Source: Mycolicibacterium anyangense (lineage in GTDB: Bacteria; Actinomycetota; Actinomycetes; Mycobacteriales; Mycobacteriaceae). Taken from it: a stretch of 64,000 nucleotides of DNA. The translations under genes were made by a program, and so were the position numbers. The stretch's first letter is position 1; every line of letters begins with the position of its first letter. This document shows, piece after piece, positions 57,576 to 64,000 of the stretch. A model generated the notes under the pieces. The model saw nothing but the letters and a program-made list of their open reading frames with translations, made no database searches and had not been told where the DNA came from. Location: assembly GCF_010731855.1 (NCBI RefSeq), contig NZ_AP022620.1, forward strand, positions 62,001-126,000, in the 5' to 3' direction.

Positions 57576-58931
57576 ATGACCAGGTTCGGATACGTGCTGC
57601 GGCTGTCGGCTGCTGCCGTCGCGAGTGCTGGCGCCCTGATGTTCCTGGGGTCTGCCATCTCGTCGGCCGACACGAATCACGGGACCACCGCGGGTAGTGC
57701 CCGCCCGTCGACCTCGGCAGCCAACAGCCCTAGGGCCACGGTGCCGCGTCTGCACCGCGCCGGCCCCGCTGCCCCGGCCCGCCGAACGACGTTGACCACC
57801 AAGGCGATCGAAACCCGCAAGCCTGCCGCAGCCGGCCGGTCCGCGCGGTCGGCCACCGAGGCGTCCAGCACTCCCAGCGTCGACACATCGAAAGCTGATG
57901 TGCCCTATACCAATTGGGCCGCGGATCAACAGCTCTTCACCGGCCGACCGAGCCTGCTCAACCGGCTGTTCAACCTCGTGCTCTGGGGTCTGGAGCAAGT
58001 CAGCACCCACGCCACGCTGATGCCGGCGCCCACGGTCTTCAACCAGGAGTCGCCGCCCTGGTACAGCACAGTGGGACTCACGGTGAGCCGCGCCGACGTC
58101 AACGGTATGCCGGTCTACACACTGGCCCCGCCGACACCCTCGGGCGACTACGTCGTCGCACTCCATGGTGGCGGATACGTCAGCCAGCCGCTGGTGTTCG
58201 AATGGCTGGCCAACGGTGCCATTGCTCGGCAGACCGGTGCCACGGTGGTGGTGCCGATGTACCCGCTGGCGGGGCAGGGCGGGACGGCAGCCACGGTCGT
58301 CCCGGCGGTGGCCGATCTCCTCAGCGCCCTGGTCGACGTCCACGGTGCTGATCACGTCAGCCTGACCGGGGCCTCGGCGGGTGGGGGACTGGCGCTGGCC
58401 GCGACCCAGGAATTGGTGCGTCGCGGCGCCGCGACACCGGGCCGCATCGTCCTGATCTCGCCGTGGCTGGATGCCTCCGTCAGCGATCCCGCCAGCGGGC
58501 TGATCTGGGACCCGCTGCTCGACGTCAGACAGTTGCAGACTTTCGGCCTGGCCTGGGCGAATGGGCTCGACCTCACCGATCCGCGGGCCAGCCCGCTCTA
58601 CGGCTCGTTGGACGGCCTACCACCCATTGCGGTCTACAGTGGATCGCGCGACCTGCTGGCCCCGGATACCCTGCGGCTTCGTCAGCGGGCGATCACCCAG
58701 GGCCTCGACATGACATTCGTGTTGCGTGACGGGCAGTTTCACGGCTGGCCACTGTTCCTTCCGCTACCTGACGCGGTGAGTTCGCTGCGCACCATCGAAC
58801 AGCAGTTGGGCATTGCCGCGACGGGGGCGACCCACACGGGTCACGGCCCCGGCAGGGATGAGCTTCGAATCACCTGCCCAACCGGCCCATGGTTTGCTAC
58901 GGTGCGCCGAGAAGAAAGCGAGCGCTCATGA
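57576..58931 (+). CDS. Exported HSL-type alpha/beta hydrolase (esterase)
   Basis: A 451-residue esterase. An N-terminal signal peptide (SAAAVASAGALMFLGSAISS) is followed by a Ser/Thr/Pro/Ala-rich linker up to about residue 110. The hormone-sensitive-lipase oxyanion motif is VVALHGGGYVSQPL, the nucleophile is in SLTGASAGGGLALAATQ, Asp in YSGSRDLLAPDTL and His in DGQFHGWPLFLPL. The C-terminal tail after about residue 415 is not conserved-looking. Its stop overlaps the lipoprotein start (ATGA). Lipid esters in the envelope are likely substrates, but that is inference. Confidence 0.9.
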   Translation: MTRFGYVLRLSAAAVASAGALMFLGSAISSADTNHGTTAGSARPSTSAANSPRATVPRLHRAGPAAPARRTTLTTKAIETRKPAAAGRSARSATEASSTPSVDTSKADVPYTNWAADQQLFTGRPSLLNRLFNLVLWGLEQVSTHATLMPAPTVFNQESPPWYSTVGLTVSRADVNGMPVYTLAPPTPSGDYVVALHGGGYVSQPLVFEWLANGAIARQTGATVVVPMYPLAGQGGTAATVVPAVADLLSALVDVHGADHVSLTGASAGGGLALAATQELVRRGAATPGRIVLISPWLDASVSDPASGLIWDPLLDVRQLQTFGLAWANGLDLTDPRASPLYGSLDGLPPIAVYSGSRDLLAPDTLRLRQRAITQGLDMTFVLRDGQFHGWPLFLPLPDAVSSLRTIEQQLGIAATGATHTGHGPGRDELRITCPTGPWFATVRREESERS

Positions 58932-59398
58932 TGCGTAGTGCAGTGGTGGTCGTTGTCGCCGCGATTACCCTGAGTGGAACTGCATGCGGCAGTTCGGACT
59001 CCGGGAAGACGGCCGCGTCGTCGAATTCCTCCGCGTCGTCCTCGCTCTCGTCGGCGGCCGCGGCTGACTCGGGTCAGCTCACCTCCCTGGTGCCGACTCC
59101 GGAGAACACCAACACGACAAAGGGTCCAGACAGCCTCGCCGACAACGGCATTCACCTCTACTTTCAGGTGTCGGGCGCACCGGCTGACGTGATGAAGGCC
59201 TACCAGGCCGCACTCGAAGCCAAGAAGTGGGACGTGACCAGCGTGGTGACCTCCGACAGCGGCGCCACTTACACCGGAACCAACGGTGCGGCCTACAGCG
59301 TGGTCGACGGCGGTGGTTACCAGGACAAGACCTACATCGACGTCTGCGCCTGGCCGGCCAAGCCCGCCGATCCGAACTGCAAGCGCAGCGATCGGTAG
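58928..59398 (+). CDS. Small lipoprotein of unknown function
   Basis: A 156-residue precursor beginning MMRSAVVVVVAAITLSGTAC with a lipobox-like GTAC (the -3 position is Gly, slightly off consensus), then a low-complexity Ser/Ala segment and a small domain from residue 70 on (NGIHLYFQVSGAPADVMKAY, TNGAAYSVVDGGGYQDKTYI, VCAWPAKPADPNCKRSD, with two Cys). ATG 58928 overlaps the esterase stop; ATG 58931 is nearly as good. The C-terminal domain recalls small mycobacterial lipoproteins with a ferredoxin-like fold, but I cannot name it. Confidence 0.82.
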   Translation: MMRSAVVVVVAAITLSGTACGSSDSGKTAASSNSSASSSLSSAAAADSGQLTSLVPTPENTNTTKGPDSLADNGIHLYFQVSGAPADVMKAYQAALEAKKWDVTSVVTSDSGATYTGTNGAAYSVVDGGGYQDKTYIDVCAWPAKPADPNCKRSDR

Positions 59399-59415
59399 GA
59401 AAAACCCTCCTGCCC

Positions 59416-60156
59416 ATGGATTTTCGAAACCGACGCCGTCGGCGGTTCGTTGGCGTTGTGGCGGTGCTGGTGGTTCTCGTCGCCGCCGTGGTCGCCGTCC
59501 GCTACGTCAACCGTCCGCGCCCCACGCCCAGCGCGGCGCCGCGCAGCACCTCGAGCCTGCTGGTCGTGACATGGGGTCCGAGCCTGTGCTCGCTGGAGAG
59601 GTCCAACCCGGGCTGCCGCAGTGGCCACGTCGGAGGGCTGGGACCGGCGTTGATCCTGCACGGTCTGTGGCCGCAGCCCACCAGCGAGCAGTACTGCGCG
59701 CTGCCGGCCGGCCCGCGGGATCTGTCGTCGCTGAACCTGCCCAAGGATCTTCAATCCGATCTGCAGTCGAAGATGTCCGATGTCGGCATCATGGCGCCGC
59801 ACGAATGGAAGGCGCACGGCAGTTGCTCGGGGGTCCCACCCGCGGTCTACTTCCGGGTCTCCTCGTCCCTGGCCGATCAGGCGGTCGCCGTTCTCGACCC
59901 GGTATTCCGCGGTACCGACCGAGTGTCGATCGAGGCGATACGGGCGGCGGTGGACACCGGATTCGGCGCCGGAGCGGGTAAGCGGGTCACCCTGGTCTGC
60001 CGCGACACCGACCGCGGGCCGGTCGCCTACGAGGTTCGGCTGTCACTTCCGCCGGTTGCCGATCTCGCCGCCGCAGCCACCCTGTCATTGGGTGCCGTGA
60101 TCACCCAGGGCCCAACTCTTTCCGGCGGCTGTCGGCGCGGAAGCGTGCCCCGGTAG
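59416..60156 (+). CDS. RNase T2 family ribonuclease, exported
   Basis: A 246-residue protein with an N-terminal signal-anchor (FVGVVAVLVVLVAAVVAVRY) and an RNase T2 domain. Both conserved active-site segments are present: CAS I GPALILHGLWPQPTSEQY and CAS II APHEWKAHGSCSG, each with its catalytic His. Cys residues in SLCSLERSNPGCRSGHVGG and near the end (GGCRRGSV) suggest disulfides. It starts at ATG 59416, 17 bp after the lipoprotein gene, and would act outside the cytoplasmic membrane on RNA for nutrient scavenging or toxicity. Confidence 0.92.
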   Translation: MDFRNRRRRRFVGVVAVLVVLVAAVVAVRYVNRPRPTPSAAPRSTSSLLVVTWGPSLCSLERSNPGCRSGHVGGLGPALILHGLWPQPTSEQYCALPAGPRDLSSLNLPKDLQSDLQSKMSDVGIMAPHEWKAHGSCSGVPPAVYFRVSSSLADQAVAVLDPVFRGTDRVSIEAIRAAVDTGFGAGAGKRVTLVCRDTDRGPVAYEVRLSLPPVADLAAAATLSLGAVITQGPTLSGGCRRGSVPR

Positions 60157-60246
60157 CCGGGCGAACTTGGTATCGGTAGCCGACCGGGTGCAGTCGACTT
60201 GGCGGGACGACGCCACCGCGGCGCCGTATCCGTGAAAGGACGACAG

Positions 60247-60543
60247 ATGAAGATCCTGCCCCCCGCCGTCGAGCAGTACATCGCCCGTGTGGACCGTCAG
60301 AAGAGCCTCGCCATCGCGATCGGCTCCGGGCTGACGGCGCTGTGGTGCGCCTACCGGGTCGTGTGGGCCCTGTACCTGGCGGTGACCTACAACTTCCTGT
60401 TCGGGTCGCTGATCTTCTCGGTGATCCTGTGGGGGGTCATCGGCGTCGCCGCCACCCTCGCCGCGGTCGCGTTCTACACCCAGTACTCCACAGGCCCGGC
60501 CGGCCCGGCCGGCCCGGCCGGCGATCCGACCAACGAGCTCTGA
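60247..60543 (+). CDS. Small two-helix membrane protein with collagen-like tail
   Basis: A 98-residue protein starting MKILPPAVEQYIARVDRQKS behind GAAAGGA, with two transmembrane helices (about residues 20-45 and 50-80, e.g. FGSLIFSVILWGVIGVAATL) and a short tail GPAGPAGPAGDPTNEL encoded by a three-copy 9-bp repeat. Function unknown. It converges with the DUF4185 gene 8 bp away. Confidence 0.82.
   Translation: MKILPPAVEQYIARVDRQKSLAIAIGSGLTALWCAYRVVWALYLAVTYNFLFGSLIFSVILWGVIGVAATLAAVAFYTQYSTGPAGPAGPAGDPTNEL
60493..60519 (+). repeat. Three-copy 9-bp GC repeat encoding Gly-Pro-Ala
   Basis: GGCCCGGCC is repeated three times without interruption inside the 3' end of the small membrane protein gene. 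Such perfect short repeats change copy number easily, which would alter the length of the Gly-Pro-Ala tail in frame. Confidence 0.8.
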
Positions 60544-60550
60544 ACGCCGA

Positions 60551-61984
60551 TCAGGGCAGGACGGTGTGCATCAGCATCACGTTGTACGCCGACCACAGCG
60601 AGAGGTTGTAGTACAGCTCGCGACCCGTGGACCACGGATGCAGGAACGGCGCATAGATGCCGCCGGGGAATTGCATGGATGACACGAGCATCTGCTCGGG
60701 TCCCCATGGCCCCTGCGGCGCCGGCGCGGTCCGCATCACGACATCGTTGTTGCCGTTGCAGTACAGCACCAGGTATTGCTTGAGATAGGTGTTGAACTGC
60801 GCCGACATCTCGCCAACAGGACCGGGGATGACCGGTGTGGCGGCGCCGGGGTTGCCCGCAACCCAGGAGTTGCTGTCCGAACTCCAGTACTCGTATTTGC
60901 TCAGATCCGGGATCAGGGCGGGCTGAACCCGCGCGATGAACGCCGAACCGCTACGCCCGTTCGGTGTGCCGAACGTGTAGAGGTAGGGGTCGCCGGGGCC
61001 GGGCTTAAGGAAGGCGCCCATCTGGAAGTTCTCGTTGCCGCCGCCCGGGGTGCGCACGGTGTTGGGATAGACACCCCAGGTCTCGCCGTTGTCGCTGGAG
61101 ACCGCGATCGCCGAGTAGTTGGTGGTCCACGCGCCGTTGGCATCCCAGCTCTTGATGGACATGAAGTTCATGAACTGCTTGCCGCCGAAGCCGACACCGG
61201 CGGTGGGGATGATGCCGGTCTCCTCCGGGGCGGCGTTGATGCTGTTGATCACCTGCTTGGAAATGCCCTGGCGCCAGACCGGCGAGCCGGAGTAGGGATT
61301 GCCGGGCACGCCGTCGGCGACTGAGATGGTGTTCGCCAATGACCGGTCCTGGGTGCGGAAGAGGACGTTGTAGCGCCACTGCTTACCGGGAATCTGGCAG
61401 TAGCCGTTGGTGTCGCCGAACGCCATCAGCACCTGCTGGTTGGCGGGATCGCCGTTGTCCCACATGATTCCGAGGTCGGTGCCGGTGACAGCGAAGCGCT
61501 GGATGGTCCTGTTCGGGCTGTCCGGACCGGTGACCCAGCCGACGAGTGACGTGCCGGCCGGGGCATTGGACGGCGCGGGCTGGGCCGCCGGTGCGGGGGC
61601 GGGTGCGGGGGCGGGTGCCTGCTGGGCCGCCGGAGGCGTCTGGGTGGTGGTGCCGGGCTTCACCGGTGCGACGGCGCCCTGCTTTTGCACCTGACCCGAA
61701 TTGGGGATGAGCGCCTTGATGATCGCCAATGGCAACTGGCCGAGTTTGGGCAGCGGGGCCTCGTCGTTGGCGCCGGCCGGTTTGTGTCCGATCGGACGGT
61801 CGAACGGGGCGATTCGCGACGGGTTCGGAATCTCGAAGGCTTGGTTGGGCAGCGGCTGCGCATCGGCCGATGCGCCCTGGCACGGCTCGGCCGACGCCGG
61901 TGGCGCCACGCACAGCGAGGCACACAGACCAAGGACGAGCACCGACGCCGTCGGTCGCGCGGGAATGCGGAGACGCGGCGCCAC
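60551..61984 (-). CDS. Exported DUF4185-domain protein
   Basis: A 477-residue secreted protein. Start GTG (complement of 61982-61984) is preceded by AAAGG; the signal peptide is PTASVLVLGLCASLCVAPPA, cleaved near SAEPCQ. A Pro/Ala-rich linker (APAPAPAPAPAAQPAP) precedes a beta-propeller-like DUF4185 domain from about residue 165: RFAVTGTDLGIMWDNGDPAN, VLMAFGDTNGYCQIPGKQWR, AIAVSSDNGETWGVYPNTVR and MQFPGGIYAPFLHPWSTGRE. Such domains look like glycosidase or sialidase-type propellers, but no catalytic residues are assigned. It is divergent from the LpqC-like gene. Confidence 0.88.
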   Translation of the reverse strand: MAPRLRIPARPTASVLVLGLCASLCVAPPASAEPCQGASADAQPLPNQAFEIPNPSRIAPFDRPIGHKPAGANDEAPLPKLGQLPLAIIKALIPNSGQVQKQGAVAPVKPGTTTQTPPAAQQAPAPAPAPAPAAQPAPSNAPAGTSLVGWVTGPDSPNRTIQRFAVTGTDLGIMWDNGDPANQQVLMAFGDTNGYCQIPGKQWRYNVLFRTQDRSLANTISVADGVPGNPYSGSPVWRQGISKQVINSINAAPEETGIIPTAGVGFGGKQFMNFMSIKSWDANGAWTTNYSAIAVSSDNGETWGVYPNTVRTPGGGNENFQMGAFLKPGPGDPYLYTFGTPNGRSGSAFIARVQPALIPDLSKYEYWSSDSNSWVAGNPGAATPVIPGPVGEMSAQFNTYLKQYLVLYCNGNNDVVMRTAPAPQGPWGPEQMLVSSMQFPGGIYAPFLHPWSTGRELYYNLSLWSAYNVMLMHTVLP

Positions 61985-62201
61985 AGCACACCTTTCGAAG
62001 GGGCGAGACGTCCCAGTGACGCCAACGATTGATGCATGTGACGATAGGGATTGGTGGGACTTCTGTGACCGGTGGTGCGCGAAAAGGTATCCATCCGTGA
62101 CCGTGTCGCAACCACCGCATCCGGTTACCGGCGAACGAACTTCCGGCCACGAAAAATCGACGTTTTGCCAACTTCTGCGTCGCACTGGGCAGACTGGAAG
62201 C

Positions 62202-63044
62202 GTGATTGCCCGCACGACAGCACTGGTGGCTGCGCTGTTCGCCGCCGCCGCCCTTGCGGTGGCCCCCAGTTCGGCCGCCCCCGGAGACCCGCCCGGCGCG
62301 CTGACATTCGGCGGTCTGCAGCGCACCTATGTGCTGCACGTCCCGGCGGGTCTGGCCCACCCCGCCGGGTTGGTGATCAACCTGCACGGAGCCGGGCAGA
62401 CCGGGGCGGTGCAGGCGGGGGTGAGCAACTACAACGCCGTCGCCGACCAGTACGGGTTCGTCGTGGCCTACCCCGACGGCATCGACATGAGCTGGGCCGA
62501 CGGCCGGGGCGCCTCACTGCCCGATCGGCAGGGGGTCGACGACGTCGGATTCCTGGCCACCCTCATCGACCAGCTCACCCGTGACTTCGGCATTCCGCCG
62601 GGCCGGGTCTTCGTCACCGGGATGTCGGCCGGGGCGTTCATGGCCAACCGATTGGCGTGCGATCGTGCCGACCTGGTGTCGGCCGTCGCGCCGGTGGCCG
62701 GCACGCTGAGCATGAGCATCGGGTGCAACCCGTCACGACCGGTGTCGGTGCTGGCAGTGCACGGCACCGCGGATCCGGTGGTGCCCTACACCGGCGGGGC
62801 GATGGTCGGCCGCGGTGGTCCCAGCGACGTCGTCAGCGCACCCTCGATGGCGCAACGGTGGCGTGCGCTCGATCAATGCCCCGGCGACCCCGCGGCCGAC
62901 CCGGCCGGATTCACCGCGACCGGCTGTGCCGGTGGAACGAGGGTGGAATTCGTCAGCCTCGACGGCGGCGGACACGTCTGGCCCACCGGACCGGCATTCA
63001 ACGCCTCGGCGGCCACCGGCCAGTTCTTTTCCACCGTGGCCTGA
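62202..63044 (+). CDS. LpqC / PHB-depolymerase-type secreted esterase
   Basis: A 280-residue secreted esterase. The signal peptide is ARTTALVAALFAAAALAVAP with cleavage before APGDPPGAL. The oxyanion region is LVINLHGAGQTGAVQAGVSN, the nucleophile Ser is in VFVTGMSAGAFMANRLACD, Asp in VHGTADPVVPYTGG and His in LDGGGHVWPTGPAFNAS. It matches the Esterase_PHB/LpqC family that includes feruloyl esterases and polyhydroxybutyrate depolymerases. The start is GTG 62202 with GGAAG upstream. It lies divergent from the DUF4185 gene with a 217-bp gap in which I see no further gene. Confidence 0.9.
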   Translation: MIARTTALVAALFAAAALAVAPSSAAPGDPPGALTFGGLQRTYVLHVPAGLAHPAGLVINLHGAGQTGAVQAGVSNYNAVADQYGFVVAYPDGIDMSWADGRGASLPDRQGVDDVGFLATLIDQLTRDFGIPPGRVFVTGMSAGAFMANRLACDRADLVSAVAPVAGTLSMSIGCNPSRPVSVLAVHGTADPVVPYTGGAMVGRGGPSDVVSAPSMAQRWRALDQCPGDPAADPAGFTATGCAGGTRVEFVSLDGGGHVWPTGPAFNASAATGQFFSTVA

Positions 63045-63070
63045 CGAATTCTCTTGTTGCACAAGGTATA

Positions 63071-63472
63071 TCAGTCGATTGACTGCCAGGTGCTCTCGAG
63101 CCACTGCAGGTAGCCGTGGTCGGCGGCACTCAGCGTGCTGACCACTATTGGGATGTGTGTGCGCCGCTCGGGGGTGTGTGGACGGTGCGGGCGCTGATGC
63201 CAGGCGTCGGTGCCCTCCCGGGCCCGCCAGTAGGCGTCACTCGCGCTGGGAAAGCGCGACGACCGCCGTGCCCGGGAGACCTCGGCGAGGCTGCCGTCGG
63301 GCTGCAGGAACCACAGTCTCCGGTCTTCGCCCACCAAGAGTGGACGGGCCCGCTTGCCCTGCCGTGGCACGTGGTGGTGCGCCCAAGCCGCCAACGCCTG
63401 CAGGTCGTCACACACCGCGTACGGCGGAATGCCCGGCAGGAAGAACCACGTCGCTTCGAACACCTCGGCCAT
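63071..63472 (-). CDS. Hypothetical protein
   Basis: A 133-residue soluble protein of unknown function, starting MAEVFEATWFFLPGIPPYAV. It contains an even spread of aromatic residues (LQALAAWAHHHVPRQGKRAR, GEDRRLWFLQPDGSLAEVSR) and a His/Arg-rich patch (GTDAWHQRPHRPHTPERRTH). No signal peptide, transmembrane helix or known motif is visible. The frame has typical GC-skewed codon use, and it converges with the LpqC-like gene with a 26-bp gap, so I accept it as real. Confidence 0.65.
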   Translation of the reverse strand: MAEVFEATWFFLPGIPPYAVCDDLQALAAWAHHHVPRQGKRARPLLVGEDRRLWFLQPDGSLAEVSRARRSSRFPSASDAYWRAREGTDAWHQRPHRPHTPERRTHIPIVVSTLSAADHGYLQWLESTWQSID

Positions 63473-63524
63473 CGCGCAACGGTAGCGACGGGCACTGACA
63501 AGACACTGACAAGATCAGCCAGGA

Positions 63525-64000
63525 TCAGTGCCGCGCAGAACCGGTCAGCGACTGTCCACCGGGCGCCTGCAGCAGGCAGATCACCGTGCTCGGGTAGGGG
63601 TTGTTCGACGTGCGGTCCTGCTCGGAGTCGATGAGGTAGCTGATCGTGTACTGGCCGCCGCCGGTGTAGGCCGCCAGACCGGCGTTGCACTGCTCATTGC
63701 CGACGTCGGTCAGTGCGGCATTCACCGGAATCGGTGCCCGCAGGAACGCCTCGGCCTGGTGCGGGGCGGCGCAGTCGACGAGGTCGACCATCACCACGGC
63801 CGGATCTGTCGGCGGTGGGTCCACCAGGCAGTCCCCGGGCTGCAGGTCGACCCACCGGACCGTGCGTTGCGTCGCAGCGGCGGGTGCGGATTGCCTGGAC
63901 GCGCTGGACGTTGTGGATGCGCTGGACGTTGTGGACGACGACGGGGTGAGCGTCGCGGTGGTGTACGGACTGCCGCCGCACGCCGCCAGTGTCAGCGCAC
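63525..64000 (-). CDS. Septum-formation-family lipoprotein, cut by the right window edge
   Basis: The reading frame is open from 63525 to the window edge, so the true start is outside. At the edge it encodes ALTLAACGGSPYTT, a good lipobox (LAAC), followed by a Ser/Thr-rich linker (TPSSSTTSSASTTSSAS) and a domain with VRWVDLQPGDCLVDPPP, MVDLVDCAAPHQAEAFLRAP and NEQCNAGLAAYTGGG, the Cys pattern of the septum-formation domain family. It ends LTGSARH. A GTG at 63824 would make a 99-residue product but would lose the lipobox, so it is not the start. Function is unknown in detail. Confidence 0.85.
   Translation of the reverse strand, partial: ALTLAACGGSPYTTATLTPSSSTTSSASTTSSASRQSAPAAATQRTVRWVDLQPGDCLVDPPPTDPAVVMVDLVDCAAPHQAEAFLRAPIPVNAALTDVGNEQCNAGLAAYTGGGQYTISYLIDSEQDRTSNNPYPSTVICLLQAPGGQSLTGSARH
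63901..63936 (-). repeat. Two-copy 18-bp repeat in the lipoprotein linker
   Basis: GCGCTGGACGTTGTGGAT is followed by GCGCTGGACGTTGTGGAC, with one base changed. On the coding strand it encodes two copies of a Ser/Thr/Ala linker. Slippage-type expansion is likely. Confidence 0.75.

Noticed and set aside
63525..63824. 99-residue protein starting at GTG 63824
   Set aside because: The frame stays open to the window edge and encodes a lipobox and linker upstream, so this GTG is internal.
63901..63936. CRISPR-like repeat array
   Set aside because: Only two adjacent 18-bp copies without spacers, encoding a Ser/Thr linker in a lipoprotein.

Overview
The window comes from a high-GC actinobacterium, almost certainly a fast-growing mycobacterium (Mycolicibacterium type). 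The pointers are an antigen 85 mycolyltransferase, the fadE24-fadE23 pair beside a histidinol-phosphatase gene, the fprA / prfB / mscS-like / proline-rich / ftsE / ftsX / smpB gene order followed by ssrA, a tmRNA tag ADSHQRDYALAA, frequent GTG starts, 1-4 bp NTGA gene overlaps and several apparently leaderless genes. About 70 protein genes and one RNA gene are supported. No rRNA, tRNA, IS element, prophage or CRISPR array was seen.

Layout. 1-3968: 5' part of the complex I operon nuoABCDEF (minus strand). 4129-4533: orphan receiver-like protein. 4558-13550: one compact minus-strand catabolic operon that starts with a homogentisate dioxygenase-like gene, contains CoA-transferase, HMG-CoA lyase-like, TetR and an LvaABC-like trio (acyl-CoA dehydrogenase, phosphotransferase, DUF6285), and ends at a perfect 22-bp hairpin. 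13744-16254: antigen 85 gene, MarR regulator and aldo/keto reductase. 16255-20662: fadE23/fadE24, hisN-like phosphatase, small membrane protein, TetR. 20771-21988: MFS pump behind a 30-bp perfect palindrome. 21998-28241: fprA, prfB, mscS-like, proline-rich membrane protein, ftsEX, smpB. 28238-31957: EamA permease, sulfotransferase, DUF1214, TetR. 32165-32532: ssrA. 32589-39134: metal P1B-ATPase with its ArsR regulator, UPF0014 permease, YhgE/Pip membrane protein with a degenerate ABC ATPase, TetR.

39144-55527 is the most interesting part: about 16.4 kb that reads as a complete cyclic secondary amine (piperidine/pyrrolidine/morpholine type) degradation island. A permease and a GntR regulator diverge. 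The plus-strand arm carries a soluble Cache-domain protein, a CYP151-like P450 with [3Fe-4S] ferredoxin and reductase, a glutamine synthetase-like gamma-glutamylating enzyme, a cytosolic binding-protein-fold protein and a PuuD-like hydrolase. The converging minus-strand arm carries an omega-aminotransferase, glutaryl-CoA dehydrogenase, semialdehyde dehydrogenase, class III CoA-transferase, a second PuuD-like hydrolase and a PucR regulator. Together these could take piperidine through 5-aminovalerate, glutarate semialdehyde, glutarate and glutaryl-CoA to crotonyl-CoA.

55802-64000 is rich in exported proteins: cutinase, TetR, esterase, lipoprotein, RNase T2, small membrane protein, DUF4185 protein, LpqC/PHB-depolymerase-like esterase, a hypothetical protein, and a septum-formation-type lipoprotein cut by the window edge.
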